Assembly (NCBI GenBank): GCA_903891475.1
Contig: CAITEP010000047.1
Location: 1-35,543, forward strand
Reading direction: 5' to 3'
Source: an uncultured Mucilaginibacter sp.
GTDB lineage: Bacteria; Bacteroidota; Bacteroidia; Sphingobacteriales; Sphingobacteriaceae
DNA: 35,543 nucleotides
Of the stretch, positions 16,670-24,435 are shown one piece after another. The notes under the pieces are model-generated. The model saw nothing but the letters and a program-made list of their open reading frames with translations. It made no database searches and was not told the origin of the DNA. How positions within the stretch are numbered: the stretch's first letter is position 1; every line of letters begins with the position of its first letter. The position numbers were made by a program, and so were the translations under genes.

Positions 16670-17254
16670 ATGGATTTACAATTGCAGAGTGACCATGAAC
16701 TAATCCATGTTTATATTTCAGGTAATGAAGCTGGCTTGGTTGAATTGATACTCCGGTATCAATCAAAAATATATACCTCTATTTATTTATTGGTAAAGGA
16801 TGAAGCCATTGCCGAAGATATTTTTCAGGATACTTTTATCAAAGTTATCAATACCTTAAAGGCAGGTAAATATAATGAGGAGGGTAAGTTTTTACCATGG
16901 GTTACACGCATTGCCCATAACTTGGTAATTGACCATTTTAGGCGCGAAAAGCGTGCGCCAATGATTAATAATGGCGACGACTTTGATATTTTTGAAGTAC
17001 TTGGCAATTACGATGAAAGCTCGGAAGATAAAATGGTGCGCGAACAAACCTACAAAGATTTAAAAATGCTCATCCATTTACTCCCTTCAGAGCAGAAAGA
17101 GGTATTGATTATGCGCCATTTTGGTGATATGAGCTTTAAAGATATTGCCGATATCACCAATGTGAGTATCAATACAGCACTAGGCCGGATGCGTTATGCG
17201 CTCAATAATCTACGAAAAATGATGCAAGCTAAGGAGATGAGTTTGAAAAATTAA
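16670..17254 (+). CDS. RNA polymerase sigma-70 family factor, ECF-like
   Basis: A 194-aa two-domain sigma factor. Region 2 (about 20-95) includes YQSKIYTSIYLLVKD, AEDIFQDTFIKV and FLPWVTRIAHNLVIDHFRR, the core-binding and -10-reading part. Region 4 (about 130-185) has LPSEQKEVLIMRHFGDMSFKDIADITNVSINTALGRMRYALNNLR, a helix-turn-helix for the -35 side. Regions 1 and 3 are missing, as in extracytoplasmic-function factors. No anti-sigma factor with a membrane segment follows; instead there is a strong terminator and then a separate 64-aa gene. The long upstream region suggests controlled transcription. What signal it serves cannot be read from here. Confidence 0.92.
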   Translation: MDLQLQSDHELIHVYISGNEAGLVELILRYQSKIYTSIYLLVKDEAIAEDIFQDTFIKVINTLKAGKYNEEGKFLPWVTRIAHNLVIDHFRREKRAPMINNGDDFDIFEVLGNYDESSEDKMVREQTYKDLKMLIHLLPSEQKEVLIMRHFGDMSFKDIADITNVSINTALGRMRYALNNLRKMMQAKEMSLKN

Positions 17255-17300
17255 GTTATAATTGCGCTGTAAATCAATAAATTACTTATTAAATAACATA

Positions 17301-17336
17301 AAAAAACGATTGCCCCTTTATGTAATCGTTTTTTTT
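17301..17336 (+). terminator. strong intrinsic terminator after the sigma factor gene
   Basis: An 11-bp perfect stem pairs 17301-17311 (aaaaaacgatt) with 17324-17334 (aatcgtttttt) around a 12-nt loop, followed by a T run to 17336. It lies 46 nt after the sigma stop codon. Flanking A and T runs make it usable on either strand. Confidence 0.85.
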
Positions 17337-17396
17337 ATGACTGTTTTTTGTCTTTCCAAAATACTTGTAACACAAAAATTTCATTTAATTTTCATT

Positions 17397-17414
17397 TTCA
17401 TAAAATATTATGAA
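17397..17414. repeat. short inverted repeat upstream of the 64-aa gene
   Basis: TTCATAA, 4 nt, TTATGAA is a perfect 7-bp dyad about 50 nt before the ATG at 17466. A related half-site TTTATGAAA follows at about 17425-17433. It may be an operator, but short AT-rich dyads also arise by chance. Confidence 0.35.
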
Positions 17415-17465
17415 TAAGCATGCGTTTATGAAATGTATTTTAAACATTAAATATGTAATAGGCTT

Positions 17466-17660
17466 ATGGATGAAACTTTTACAACTACATTAAATTTACT
17501 AACCAACAAAGCAAAAGTGAACGAGGAACTGCAGGAGAATTTGCAAGGAGATGAATTGATGTTTTACCATTCAATTAGGAAAGACCTTGATTTGTTGAAA
17601 AAGAACCCGAAGGTGCAAACGGTACACAAAATCCTTGATTATTCAAAAGGATTGAGGTAG
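17466..17660 (+). CDS. small hypothetical protein between sigma factor and nth
   Basis: A 64-aa charged, probably all-helical protein (MDETFTTTLNLLTNKAKVNE..., ending YSKGLR) without signal peptide, membrane segment or cysteine. The ATG is preceded by an AT-rich leader, and third positions look like those of real genes here. I recall similar small proteins in related genomes but can name no family. It follows the sigma factor gene but is cut off from it by a strong terminator, so it needs its own promoter. No function can be assigned; a role as a small regulator is conjecture. Confidence 0.6.
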   Translation: MDETFTTTLNLLTNKAKVNEELQENLQGDELMFYHSIRKDLDLLKKNPKVQTVHKILDYSKGLR

Positions 17661-17679
17661 AGGTTGTTGGCCATTTTTT

Positions 17680-17724
17680 CATTGGTTATTGGGTCAATAG
17701 TCATTGATTCATCGGTTTATCGGT
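17680..17724. repeat. degenerate CATTGGT/TATTGGG-type short repeats
   Basis: Six or so imperfect 7-8-nt units in a row (cattggt, tattggg, tcaatagt, cattgat, tcatcggt, ttatcggt). They sit in the 284-bp gap between the 64-aa gene and nth. A hairpin follows at 17735-17755 (9-bp stem, 3-nt loop) without a good U-tract. The rest of this gap holds nothing I recognise. Confidence 0.4.
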
Positions 17725-17944
17725 ATGCCCTTTTAAAAGGTTTTATAAACCTTTTGCTCCTATTTTATTTTAATAGATGGCATACTTTTTAAACATTGCT
17801 ACTTAGTTAATAAGTGGTGTAAAAAGTTATTACCCAGAATTTGGTTAGCGTGCATCGTTTTTTTGTTTTGCATGTTTTTGTAGCTTGCAGGCTTTATAAT
17901 ACATTACGTTAGTTAAATAACGAATGATACAACAGCCATAAAAA

Positions 17945-18706
17945 ATGAACAAAAAAGACAGATACATTCATTTTATTGAATATTTCTCCAAAAATCAACC
18001 AAACGCGGTTACCGAATTGCATTATGGCAATCCTTTTGAATTATTGGTGGCTGTAATACTTTCGGCACAATGTACTGATAAACGCATCAATCAGGTTACA
18101 CCAGCTTTGTTTAAGCAGTTCCCAAATCCGCAAGCACTCTCTACTTCTAACCCCGAAGAAGTTTTTAATTATATACGAAGTGTAAGCTATCCAAACAATA
18201 AAGCCAAACACTTGGTTGGCATGGCCAAAATGCTTGTTGCCAATTTTAATGGCAAAGTACCATCTGATATCAACGATTTACAAAAATTGCCGGGTGTTGG
18301 ACGTAAAACCGCCAATGTAATTGCTTCGGTTGTATTTGACGCGCCGGCAATAGCGGTTGATACCCATGTATTTAGGGTTGCTAACCGCTTAGGCTTAACC
18401 ACCAATGCCAAAACACCCCTTGCAGTTGAAAAACAATTAATGGTTTATTTGCCCGAAGATGTAATGGGTGTGGCACACCACTGGCTCATACTTCATGGCA
18501 GGTATGTTTGTTTAGCTCGAAGCCCGAAATGCGAAGCTTGCCCAATTAGTTGGTTTTGTAAATATTACGAAAAGACTCATACCGAAGCCGCCTTATTAAA
18601 AGCCGAAACCCTGAAAGCTAAAAAGTTAAAGGATGCGAGCAAGAAAAGGGCTTTGAACAAAATAAGTTCAGCATTAAAAAAACAAGCTGCTAAGAGTAAA
18701 AACTAA
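17945..18706 (+). CDS. nth: endonuclease III (DNA glycosylase/AP lyase)
   Basis: Base-excision-repair enzyme that removes oxidised pyrimidines and nicks the abasic site. The 253-aa protein carries the helix-hairpin-helix LPGVGRKTANVIA with catalytic Lys121, then VDTHVFRV with catalytic Asp139. The iron-sulfur loop is complete: Cys189-x6-Cys196-x2-Cys199-x5-Cys205. It is about 40 residues longer than E. coli Nth (211 aa) because of a Lys- and Ala-rich C-terminal tail after the cluster (from about 212), which could add non-specific DNA contact. ATG 17945 is the first start in frame with the fold. It converges with an exonuclease III gene, another base-excision enzyme. Confidence 0.96.
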   Translation: MNKKDRYIHFIEYFSKNQPNAVTELHYGNPFELLVAVILSAQCTDKRINQVTPALFKQFPNPQALSTSNPEEVFNYIRSVSYPNNKAKHLVGMAKMLVANFNGKVPSDINDLQKLPGVGRKTANVIASVVFDAPAIAVDTHVFRVANRLGLTTNAKTPLAVEKQLMVYLPEDVMGVAHHWLILHGRYVCLARSPKCEACPISWFCKYYEKTHTEAALLKAETLKAKKLKDASKKRALNKISSALKKQAAKSKN

Positions 18707-18744
18707 TAACTTGTTTTATTTTATTATTTGAAATTTAATTTCCT

Positions 18745-19512
18745 TTAAAAGGCCAATTCCAGTAAAACAGGACAATGATCGGAGTGCTTGGCTTCGGGTA
18801 AAATTGCTACTCTTTTAATATTTTGCTCCAAAGGTTTTGAAGCCATGTTGTAATCAATACGCCAGCCCAAGTTTTTTGCACGTGCGCCGCTCCTAAAACT
18901 CCACCAGGTATAGTTATGGGGCTCTTTATTCAGGTGCCTGAAGGTATCTATATAACCCGATTCAATAAAATTCTCCATCCATTCGCGCTCTTCGGGCAAA
19001 AAGCCCGATGAATTAGCATTTGATTTTGGGTTATGTATATCAATTGGGCGGTGACAAATATTATAATCGCCAGAAACTACTAGGTTTGGCACTTCTGAAC
19101 GTAGTAACTCTAGATAACGGCCAAACTCATCTAAAAAACGATACTTAAAAGCCTGCCTTTCATCGCCACTGGAGCCTGAAGGAAAATAAACGCTCATAAC
19201 CGATACCTCATCAAAATCGACCCTGAGGTTACGGCCTTCCTTATCATAATCACCTATCCCGCAACCATATTCAACATGCTTTGGTGTGCGCTTGGTAAAA
19301 ATAGCGGTGCCGCTGTACCCTTTTTTTTCGGCCGGAAACCAGTAATGCTCATAGCCCATTGCCTCGACTAGATGCAGTTCGGTTAAAACATCCGGGGTTG
19401 CTTTAATCTCCTGTAAACAAACCACATCAACATCAGTAGCTTGCAGCCAAGCTAGTAAGTTTTTGCTAATTGCAGAGCGAATGCCATTTACATTATAGGT
19501 GATAATTTTCAT
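18745..19512 (-). CDS. xth: exodeoxyribonuclease III / AP endonuclease
   Basis: A 255-aa EEP-superfamily nuclease that cuts 5' to abasic sites and trims 3' ends during base-excision repair. Visible active-site pieces are YNVNGIR (Asn7, Asn9), LQEIK with metal-binding Glu35, the SGDYNICH motif near 147-154, NSSGFLPEEREW, and the terminal HSDHCPV with Asp245 and His246. Length fits the ExoA/Xth family (250-270 aa). It is the last gene of a three-gene run (20616 to 18745), starting 25 nt after the cyclophilin gene. Its substrate, the nicked or abasic site, is the product of Nth, encoded next door on the opposite strand. Confidence 0.95.
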   Translation of the reverse strand: MKIITYNVNGIRSAISKNLLAWLQATDVDVVCLQEIKATPDVLTELHLVEAMGYEHYWFPAEKKGYSGTAIFTKRTPKHVEYGCGIGDYDKEGRNLRVDFDEVSVMSVYFPSGSSGDERQAFKYRFLDEFGRYLELLRSEVPNLVVSGDYNICHRPIDIHNPKSNANSSGFLPEEREWMENFIESGYIDTFRHLNKEPHNYTWWSFRSGARAKNLGWRIDYNMASKPLEQNIKRVAILPEAKHSDHCPVLLELAF

Positions 19513-19537
19513 TTAAAATCGGTTTTGCTATTTACAA

Positions 19538-20245
19538 TCAATTATTTATTTGCAGAATACCATCAAGCTGCCTACATTCTTTTTTGCTTAACAGATTGAT
19601 AGTCATAGGTACATCCTCTAACGGACGGTCGTTTTTATCTTTTTTTACCGCGGCAATGCGGTCAACCATGTCCAGTCCAAAAACTACTTCCCCAAAAACA
19701 GTATAGTTTTGGTCGAGGTGGGGTACACCGCCAACAGTTTTATAATAGGCTCGTTGCCATTCGGGTATTTTACGCCCCTTTAGTCGGTCACGTTCCAAAG
19801 TATCCAGCTTACCATCAGTAAAGCGTTTGCCTTCCACTATATAAAATTGGCATCCACTAGAGGCTTTTTCAGGATTATCATCTCGGGCTGCGGCCAGTAC
19901 GCCTCTTTTATGAAATATGCTATCCCTAAACTCGGCCGGAATGGTATAGCCAACATCGCCATTACCAAGTTCGCTACCCGGCTTTCCTTTCTCCTTATCT
20001 TTCGAATCTGGGTCGCCACCCTGTATCATAAAATTCTGAATTACCCGATGAAATAGGGTCCCATCATAAAACCCTTGCTTCACCAATTTTATAAAATTAT
20101 CACGATGCTTAGGCGTTTGGTTATACAACCTGATAATGCAAAATCCATAACTTGTTTTAATGCGGATATACTGGTTTTTGGGTGCACCAGCCATTGTAGA
20201 TAAGCTGGTAAACAAAAATAGGATACAGATTAGAAACGTTTTCAT
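19538..20245 (-). CDS. secreted cyclophilin-type peptidyl-prolyl isomerase
   Basis: A 235-aa prolyl isomerase with an N-terminal signal peptide (MKTFLICILFLFTSLSTMAG), so it acts in the periplasm. The cyclophilin core includes FHRVIQNFMIQGGDP (catalytic Arg in FHR), SGCQFYIV, and the late YTVFGEVVFGLDMVD. An insertion of about 40 residues between FYIVEGKRF and the VFGEV strand carries LDTLERDRLKGRKIPEWQRAYY and is not in the minimal fold. Cyclophilins in Bacteroidota often carry such an insertion. It lies in a tight gene run between a hypothetical gene (32-nt gap) and xth (25-nt gap). Confidence 0.93.
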   Translation of the reverse strand: MKTFLICILFLFTSLSTMAGAPKNQYIRIKTSYGFCIIRLYNQTPKHRDNFIKLVKQGFYDGTLFHRVIQNFMIQGGDPDSKDKEKGKPGSELGNGDVGYTIPAEFRDSIFHKRGVLAAARDDNPEKASSGCQFYIVEGKRFTDGKLDTLERDRLKGRKIPEWQRAYYKTVGGVPHLDQNYTVFGEVVFGLDMVDRIAAVKKDKNDRPLEDVPMTINLLSKKECRQLDGILQINN

Positions 20246-20277
20246 GTTATGATTAATTAAAATTAATAAATAAACAT

Positions 20278-20616
20278 TTAAAGAGCCTCAAAATAATCAA
20301 TTATTAATGATTTTAGTAACATCTCTTGTTCAAGCAAAGTATAGTTAGGTACTGTTTTTACTAATTTCCAATGGGGCCAGCCATCCTGGTCCAAGCCTTC
20401 CAGTTCATAAAAGCCCATCAAACTAAATAACTTGCAATTGGCTATATGCATCAACTCCTCCTTTTGCCTTTTGCTGAATTTTTGTGGTCCTTTGCCCAAT
20501 TCCTGTACACCAATTAAAAACAGCATCACCTTTAAATCGGGCTTTTCATTGTCAAAATCTTCGGCAATGCGTTGTTGCAGGGCCTCCCATTTTAAATTAA
20601 CTTCTGCTGGTTTCAT
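20278..20616 (-). CDS. conserved hypothetical protein heading the cyclophilin-xth operon
   Basis: A 112-aa soluble, mostly helical protein without signal peptide. Recognisable stretches are KVMLFLIGVQELGKGPQKFSKRQKEELMHIANCKLFS and FYELEGLDQDGWPHWKLVKTVPNYTLLEQEMLLK. It has the look of a conserved Bacteroidota family of unknown function, but I cannot name a domain. The ATG follows a full-consensus Bacteroidota promoter (20637-20669). Gaps of 32 and 25 nt to the next two genes suggest that it is co-transcribed with the cyclophilin and xth. Confidence 0.75.
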   Translation of the reverse strand: MKPAEVNLKWEALQQRIAEDFDNEKPDLKVMLFLIGVQELGKGPQKFSKRQKEELMHIANCKLFSLMGFYELEGLDQDGWPHWKLVKTVPNYTLLEQEMLLKSLIIDYFEAL

Positions 20617-20636
20617 ATTGTAAATATAATAGATTG

Positions 20637-20669
20637 CAAAGCTATGTCGAAGCTTATTAGAGCAACAAA
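20637..20669 (-). promoter_or_regulatory. full-consensus Bacteroidota promoter of the 20616-18745 operon
   Basis: On the minus strand TTTG (20669-20666), a 21-nt spacer, then TAGCTTTG (20644-20637): both the -33 and -7 elements match exactly. The -7 box lies 20 nt before the ATG at 20616. Confidence 0.7.
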
Positions 20670-20675
20670 TTTGGT

Positions 20676-21899
20676 TTAATCGTCGCTGGTATCGCCATTA
20701 CCTCTGTATGCACTTTTGCGAACAACGGGCATACCCGTAATTTTAAATAAATCATCCAGCTTAAGCAAACTCCCGTTCGAAAGATTGGTTAGCAAAACAA
20801 TGGTTATATCATCTTTAATATCCCTTAGAAATATATGCCTGAAACCATGCCACCAACCTGTATGGTAAATTACTTTCTTGTTTCCATCCTGAAAAATGCG
20901 CCAGCCATAACCATAGCTAAAATGCCCATGCTCCATCGGGTTGCGTGGCGTATAGGCCGAATCCATATAGGCTTGAGAAAGTAGGGTACCTGAGCGCATA
21001 GCCCTATCATATAAATATAAATCTTCTACGGTGCTGTAAATACCTTTATCACCTACGGGGCCATCTAAAAAGTTTTGCACTACCGAATAGCGCCAACTTC
21101 CACGATCGTGCCCAACCACATCAACCGGAATTTTATCATAAGCAGCTTTTGAATAAACATGGGTATTTTGCATGCCTGCCGGTTTAAAAATATTATTCTC
21201 CATGTATTCGGCATATGGCATTCCTGTGGCTTTTTCGATAATTGAACCCAGCACCATAAAATTGGAGTTATTATACCTAAATCCTTTATTAGGTAACCTG
21301 TATTCGGCAGGTTTATATTTGGCGATGAGTGCCATCTCGTCTAAATTGCTTAATCCTTTTGATTCATTGCGATGTTCTTTTTTATACAAGATATCGGTAA
21401 AGTAAACATAGTTCATCATGCCCGAACGATGGGTAAGCAATAAGCGAATAGTTACCCCTGCATACGGAAAATCAGGAAAAAACTCACGAACATCTTGGTC
21501 GAGTTTAAGCTTACCTTTTTGCACCAGTTGTAAAACAGCTGTAGAGGTCATTGTTTTAGTAACCGACGCTAGCTCGAACTGCGAGTTGATATTTAATTTT
21601 TTCCGATGCAAATAATCTGACCAACCCAAGGCTTTTTCATAAATTATTTTGCCATGCTTTGCTACTAACACATTGCCGTTGAAACGCCTGGTTTTTTGTA
21701 AATCCAGCATAAAGGCATCAATTCTTTTATCTTCGTTTTTGGGGTTATAGTTTAAAAAGCCTTTTGGGCTGTAAAAGCCTTCTGTGATTTTGCTGGTAGT
21801 ATCAGGTTTGTTGGTATTTGTTTGATTTTTTGAATTACAGGCAGCTAAAATAAATAAGAAAACAATATATATAACGGTAGCTTTAAAAAATAAATTCAT
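20676..21899 (-). CDS. class C beta-lactamase-like serine hydrolase lipoprotein
   Basis: A 407-aa lipoprotein (lipobox LAAC, Cys21) with a penicillin-binding-protein fold. Catalytic motifs: SVTK (SxxK, Ser112 and Lys115), YNN (Tyr209 and Asn211), and HTG in the place of KTG in YHTGWWHGFRH. The length and the VLVAKHGKIIYEKALGW start fit the Beta-lactamase (PF00144) superfamily, which includes esterases, DD-peptidases and D-aminohydrolases as well as beta-lactamases. The substrate cannot be deduced, so a resistance role should not be assumed. It stands upstream of nothing on the same strand within 60 nt except the promoter of the next operon, and its own promoter was not recognised. Confidence 0.88.
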   Translation of the reverse strand: MNLFFKATVIYIVFLFILAACNSKNQTNTNKPDTTSKITEGFYSPKGFLNYNPKNEDKRIDAFMLDLQKTRRFNGNVLVAKHGKIIYEKALGWSDYLHRKKLNINSQFELASVTKTMTSTAVLQLVQKGKLKLDQDVREFFPDFPYAGVTIRLLLTHRSGMMNYVYFTDILYKKEHRNESKGLSNLDEMALIAKYKPAEYRLPNKGFRYNNSNFMVLGSIIEKATGMPYAEYMENNIFKPAGMQNTHVYSKAAYDKIPVDVVGHDRGSWRYSVVQNFLDGPVGDKGIYSTVEDLYLYDRAMRSGTLLSQAYMDSAYTPRNPMEHGHFSYGYGWRIFQDGNKKVIYHTGWWHGFRHIFLRDIKDDITIVLLTNLSNGSLLKLDDLFKITGMPVVRKSAYRGNGDTSDD

Positions 21900-22018
21900 A
21901 AATAAATATCACATGGTAGAAGGTGTGAAAATAGGAAAAATTAGATGAGGAGCTGGGCATTGTTTAAAAATAGGTGGGGATGTTTAAAATGTGATGCCTA
22001 TTTAAAACCTGCTAAAAC

Positions 22019-22046
22019 AAAAAAGCTTCGGTAAAACCGAAGCCTT
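22019..22046 (-). terminator. intrinsic terminator of recA
   Basis: Stem gcttcggt (22025-22032) with accgaagc (22037-22044) and an AAAA loop. On the minus strand it is followed by TTTTTTG. It lies 26 nt after the recA stop. Confidence 0.85.
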
Positions 22047-22071
22047 AAATGCTTTGAATTTTATTTAAGAA

Positions 22072-23079
22072 CTATTCTTCTACCAAATGTTCGCCTGTAA
22101 CTTCTTCTTTAATTTTTGCTTCCAACTCGTCCATTAGTTCGGGGTTATCCAATATCAATTGCTTAACGGCATCTCGACCTTGACCAAGCCTTGTTGAGCC
22201 GTAGCTAAACCATGAACCCGATTTTTTAATGATGTTATGTTCAACACCAAGGTCAATAATTTCGCCGGCTTTTGAAATGCCTTCGCCAAACATGATGTCA
22301 AATTCAGCAACACGGAACGGTGGAGCTACTTTATTTTTTACAATCTTAACCTTTACGCGGTTACCCGAAACTTCGTCGGTATCTTTAATTTGAGATATAC
22401 GGCGAACATCTAAACGTACAGAAGCATAAAACTTCAAGGCATTACCACCAGTTGTTGTTTCGGGGTTACCAAACATAACGCCAATTTTTTCGCGCAGTTG
22501 GTTAATAAATATACAGCAACATCCAGTTTTGCTGATGGTACCTGTAAGCTTGCGCAGAGCTTGAGACATTAAGCGTGCTTGCAAACCCATTTTTGAATCG
22601 CCCATCTCGCCTTCAATTTCGGCTTTTGGCACCAAGGCGGCAACAGAGTCAATCACCAAAATATCAATGGCACCTGAGCGGATTAAATTATCGGCAATCT
22701 CCAAGGCTTGCTCGCCATTGTCGGGTTGGGAAATAAGCAAGTTCTCTACATCAACACCCAATTTTTTGGCATAAAAACGGTCGAACGCGTGTTCCGCATC
22801 AATAAAGGCGGCAATACCACCCATTTTTTGCGATTGCGCAATGGCGTGAATGGCTAAAGTGGTTTTACCGGATGATTCCGGGCCATAAATTTCAATTACC
22901 CTGCCTTTTGGCAAACCACCTACACCCAAAGCAATATCCAACCCAATTGAACCGGTTGAAATTACCTCGGTAGCTTCAATAGCTTGGTCGCCTAATTTCA
23001 TGATGGTACCCTTACCGTATGATTTTTCCAGCTTATCCAAGGTAAGCTGTAATGCCTTTAATTTATCAGTGTTGCTCAT
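22072..23079 (-). CDS. recA: recombinase A
   Basis: ATP-dependent strand-exchange protein for homologous recombination and, in species with LexA, the SOS coprotease. The 335-aa product has Walker [10 protein letters not shown] (66-74), [21 protein letters not shown] with Walker B, the L2 loop [30 protein letters not shown], and the C-terminal domain with an acidic end (LVEE). The length is slightly below E. coli RecA (353 aa), with a shorter acidic tail. It is flanked by its own -7 box and terminator, so it is monocistronic. No LexA-type dyad was recognised in the short leader. Confidence 0.98.
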   Translation of the reverse strand: MSNTDKLKALQLTLDKLEKSYGKGTIMKLGDQAIEATEVISTGSIGLDIALGVGGLPKGRVIEIYGPESSGKTTLAIHAIAQSQKMGGIAAFIDAEHAFDRFYAKKLGVDVENLLISQPDNGEQALEIADNLIRSGAIDILVIDSVAALVPKAEIEGEMGDSKMGLQARLMSQALRKLTGTISKTGCCCIFINQLREKIGVMFGNPETTTGGNALKFYASVRLDVRRISQIKDTDEVSGNRVKVKIVKNKVAPPFRVAEFDIMFGEGISKAGEIIDLGVEHNIIKKSGSWFSYGSTRLGQGRDAVKQLILDNPELMDELEAKIKEEVTGEHLVEE

Positions 23080-23096
23080 ATTATAAATTGATTATA

Positions 23097-23104
23097 CAAA
23101 TATA
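23097..23104 (-). promoter_or_regulatory. -7 box of the recA promoter
   Basis: TATATTTG on the minus strand, an exact TAnnTTTG match ending 17 nt before the recA ATG. A T-rich stretch but no clear TTG stands at -33. Confidence 0.5.
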
Positions 23105-23193
23105 AAATTAATAAATTAAAAATGCTAATATTTTTAGTAATTTATTTTAACAAACTACTGCAATAAATAAAAGGCCTTTTTAATGGTATAGGT

Positions 23194-23757
23194 TTATCCT
23201 TTCACGCGCTCCACATAAGCCCCGGTAGCAGTATCAACCTTTACCTTATCGCCTATGTTTATAAATAGGGGCACTTTAATTTCGGCACCTGTCTCTACTG
23301 TGGCGTTTTTCATGGCACCGGTAGAGGTATCGCCTTTAACGGCCGGCTCGGTATAAGTAATTTCCAACTCGGCCGAACCAGGTACCGAACCCATGATAGG
23401 TTCATCGCTTTCGAAGGCTACAATTACATTCATACCCTCTTTTAAAAACTTTACTGTCGGACCAAATAATGATTTTGGAATGTTGTGCTGGTCGTAGGTA
23501 CTGTTGTCCATAATAACCAATGAGTCACCGTCTTCATACAAAAATTGATAGTCATTGGTTTCAACCCTGGCAATGGTAACATCCTCATCGGTGCGGAAAC
23601 GATATTCAACAAGTTTACCACTTTTTACATTGCGCATACGTGCCTGATAAAAGGCGCGTAGGTTACCAGGGGTACGGTGCAAAAATTCTTCTACTTGTAA
23701 TAACTCGCCATTAAAGCGAAGAATATTGCCATTTTTTATTTCAGAAGCTTTAGCCAT
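23194..23757 (-). CDS. efp: elongation factor P with asparagine at the tip of the modification loop
   Basis: EF-P binds between the P and E sites of stalled ribosomes and speeds peptide bonds at polyproline. The 188-aa product has three beta-barrel domains and ends VDTATGAYVERVKG, a standard C-terminus. The tip loop of domain I reads HRTPGNLRAF: Asn32 (codon 23662-23664) stands where Lys34 (lysylated) or Arg32 (rhamnosylated) sits in other bacteria. The start is ATG 23757 (MAKASEIKNG). A possible 16-residue extension to 23805 (MFVCTQV...) overlaps the promoter at 23775-23805 and is not homologous to EF-P. No EpmA, EpmB or EarP gene is in the window. Confidence 0.96.
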   Translation of the reverse strand: MAKASEIKNGNILRFNGELLQVEEFLHRTPGNLRAFYQARMRNVKSGKLVEYRFRTDEDVTIARVETNDYQFLYEDGDSLVIMDNSTYDQHNIPKSLFGPTVKFLKEGMNVIVAFESDEPIMGSVPGSAELEITYTEPAVKGDTSTGAMKNATVETGAEIKVPLFINIGDKVKVDTATGAYVERVKG

Positions 23758-23774
23758 AAATTTTAAATGAGTGG

Positions 23775-23805
23775 CAAAATTAGTTACTTGGGTGCAAACA
23801 AACAA
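23775..23805 (-). promoter_or_regulatory. Bacteroidota-type promoter of efp
   Basis: On the minus strand TTG (23805-23803), a 20-nt spacer, then TAATTTTG (23782-23775). It lies 17 nt before the ATG at 23757 and so excludes the longer N-terminal ORF extension. Confidence 0.65.
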
Positions 23806-23861
23806 GGGGTTATGACTAGTTTACACGCAAGCAAAACATTATTTTTTAGCCGTAACGATGT

Positions 23862-24347
23862 TTATGCCTTTGCCATTTCGGCTTGAATTGCCCTCAAGAA
23901 TTCATTTACATGTTTGGTGCCTATAATATATATCAAGCCCGTACGGTCGGTTAAGTGGATGGCATCATTACCCGCAGTAAAAAACCGAATTGCTCCTTTG
24001 GTATGTAAATTATACACAGGGTTATTAAACAAATAGCGGCTATAGGCATTTTTCTCCACCTTTACAATGCTGTTAAGGTCTATTTTTACCAAGCGGGTGG
24101 TCCATAAGCCATCCAGCAAAATGCTTTTATTTTGAACCCTTGTTCTGAAATGAAGCAGAAAGCCTAATATGATAGAAATAATAATGATGCCAAAACCAAC
24201 CACAATTAGCAAATCGCCATTTTTTTCGCGCTCATCAGTAAAAAAATAGGCCGCGAAACAAAACATGGCTAAAACCAAGCGTATGGTAAGCGGAATAAAT
24301 TCTCGACCCAGGTATTGCTTTTCGGTAAAAACTGGTTTTTGATCCAT
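23862..24347 (-). CDS. small two-TM membrane protein with PH-like soluble part
   Basis: A 161-aa protein. Two hydrophobic segments near residues 17-37 and 45-66 form a hairpin in the inner membrane; the remaining 95 residues (from RTRVQNKSILLDGLWTTRLVKIDLNSIVKVE) look like a beta-strand-rich domain ending in a helix (HVNEFLRAIQAEMAK). This resembles bacterial PH-domain (bPH2-like) membrane proteins, but the match is by general shape only. It lies between efp and tilS, with gaps of about 88 nt on the tilS side and 104 nt on the efp side. Function unknown. Confidence 0.65.
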   Translation of the reverse strand: MDQKPVFTEKQYLGREFIPLTIRLVLAMFCFAAYFFTDEREKNGDLLIVVGFGIIIISIILGFLLHFRTRVQNKSILLDGLWTTRLVKIDLNSIVKVEKNAYSRYLFNNPVYNLHTKGAIRFFTAGNDAIHLTDRTGLIYIIGTKHVNEFLRAIQAEMAKA

Positions 24348-24435
24348 GGTTTATTTAATTTTTAGTGCGGTTGTTTGGCCTATAGGAGTTAAAAACAAAT
24401 AAAAGGTTTAATGCTGAATTATTTACTAAAACTAC

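Noticed and set aside
20676..21899. Calling the serine hydrolase an antibiotic-resistance beta-lactamase
   Set aside because: The SxxK/YxN/HTG family covers many esterases and peptidases; nothing in the sequence or context points to beta-lactam hydrolysis.
23169..23180. AAAAGGCCTTTT after efp as a terminator
   Set aside because: A perfect palindrome with no loop; a stable hairpin would need to melt the centre, leaving too short a stem.
23758..23805. N-terminal 16-residue extension of EF-P
   Set aside because: It would overlap the promoter boxes, is not part of the EF-P family, and ATG 23757 gives the standard length.
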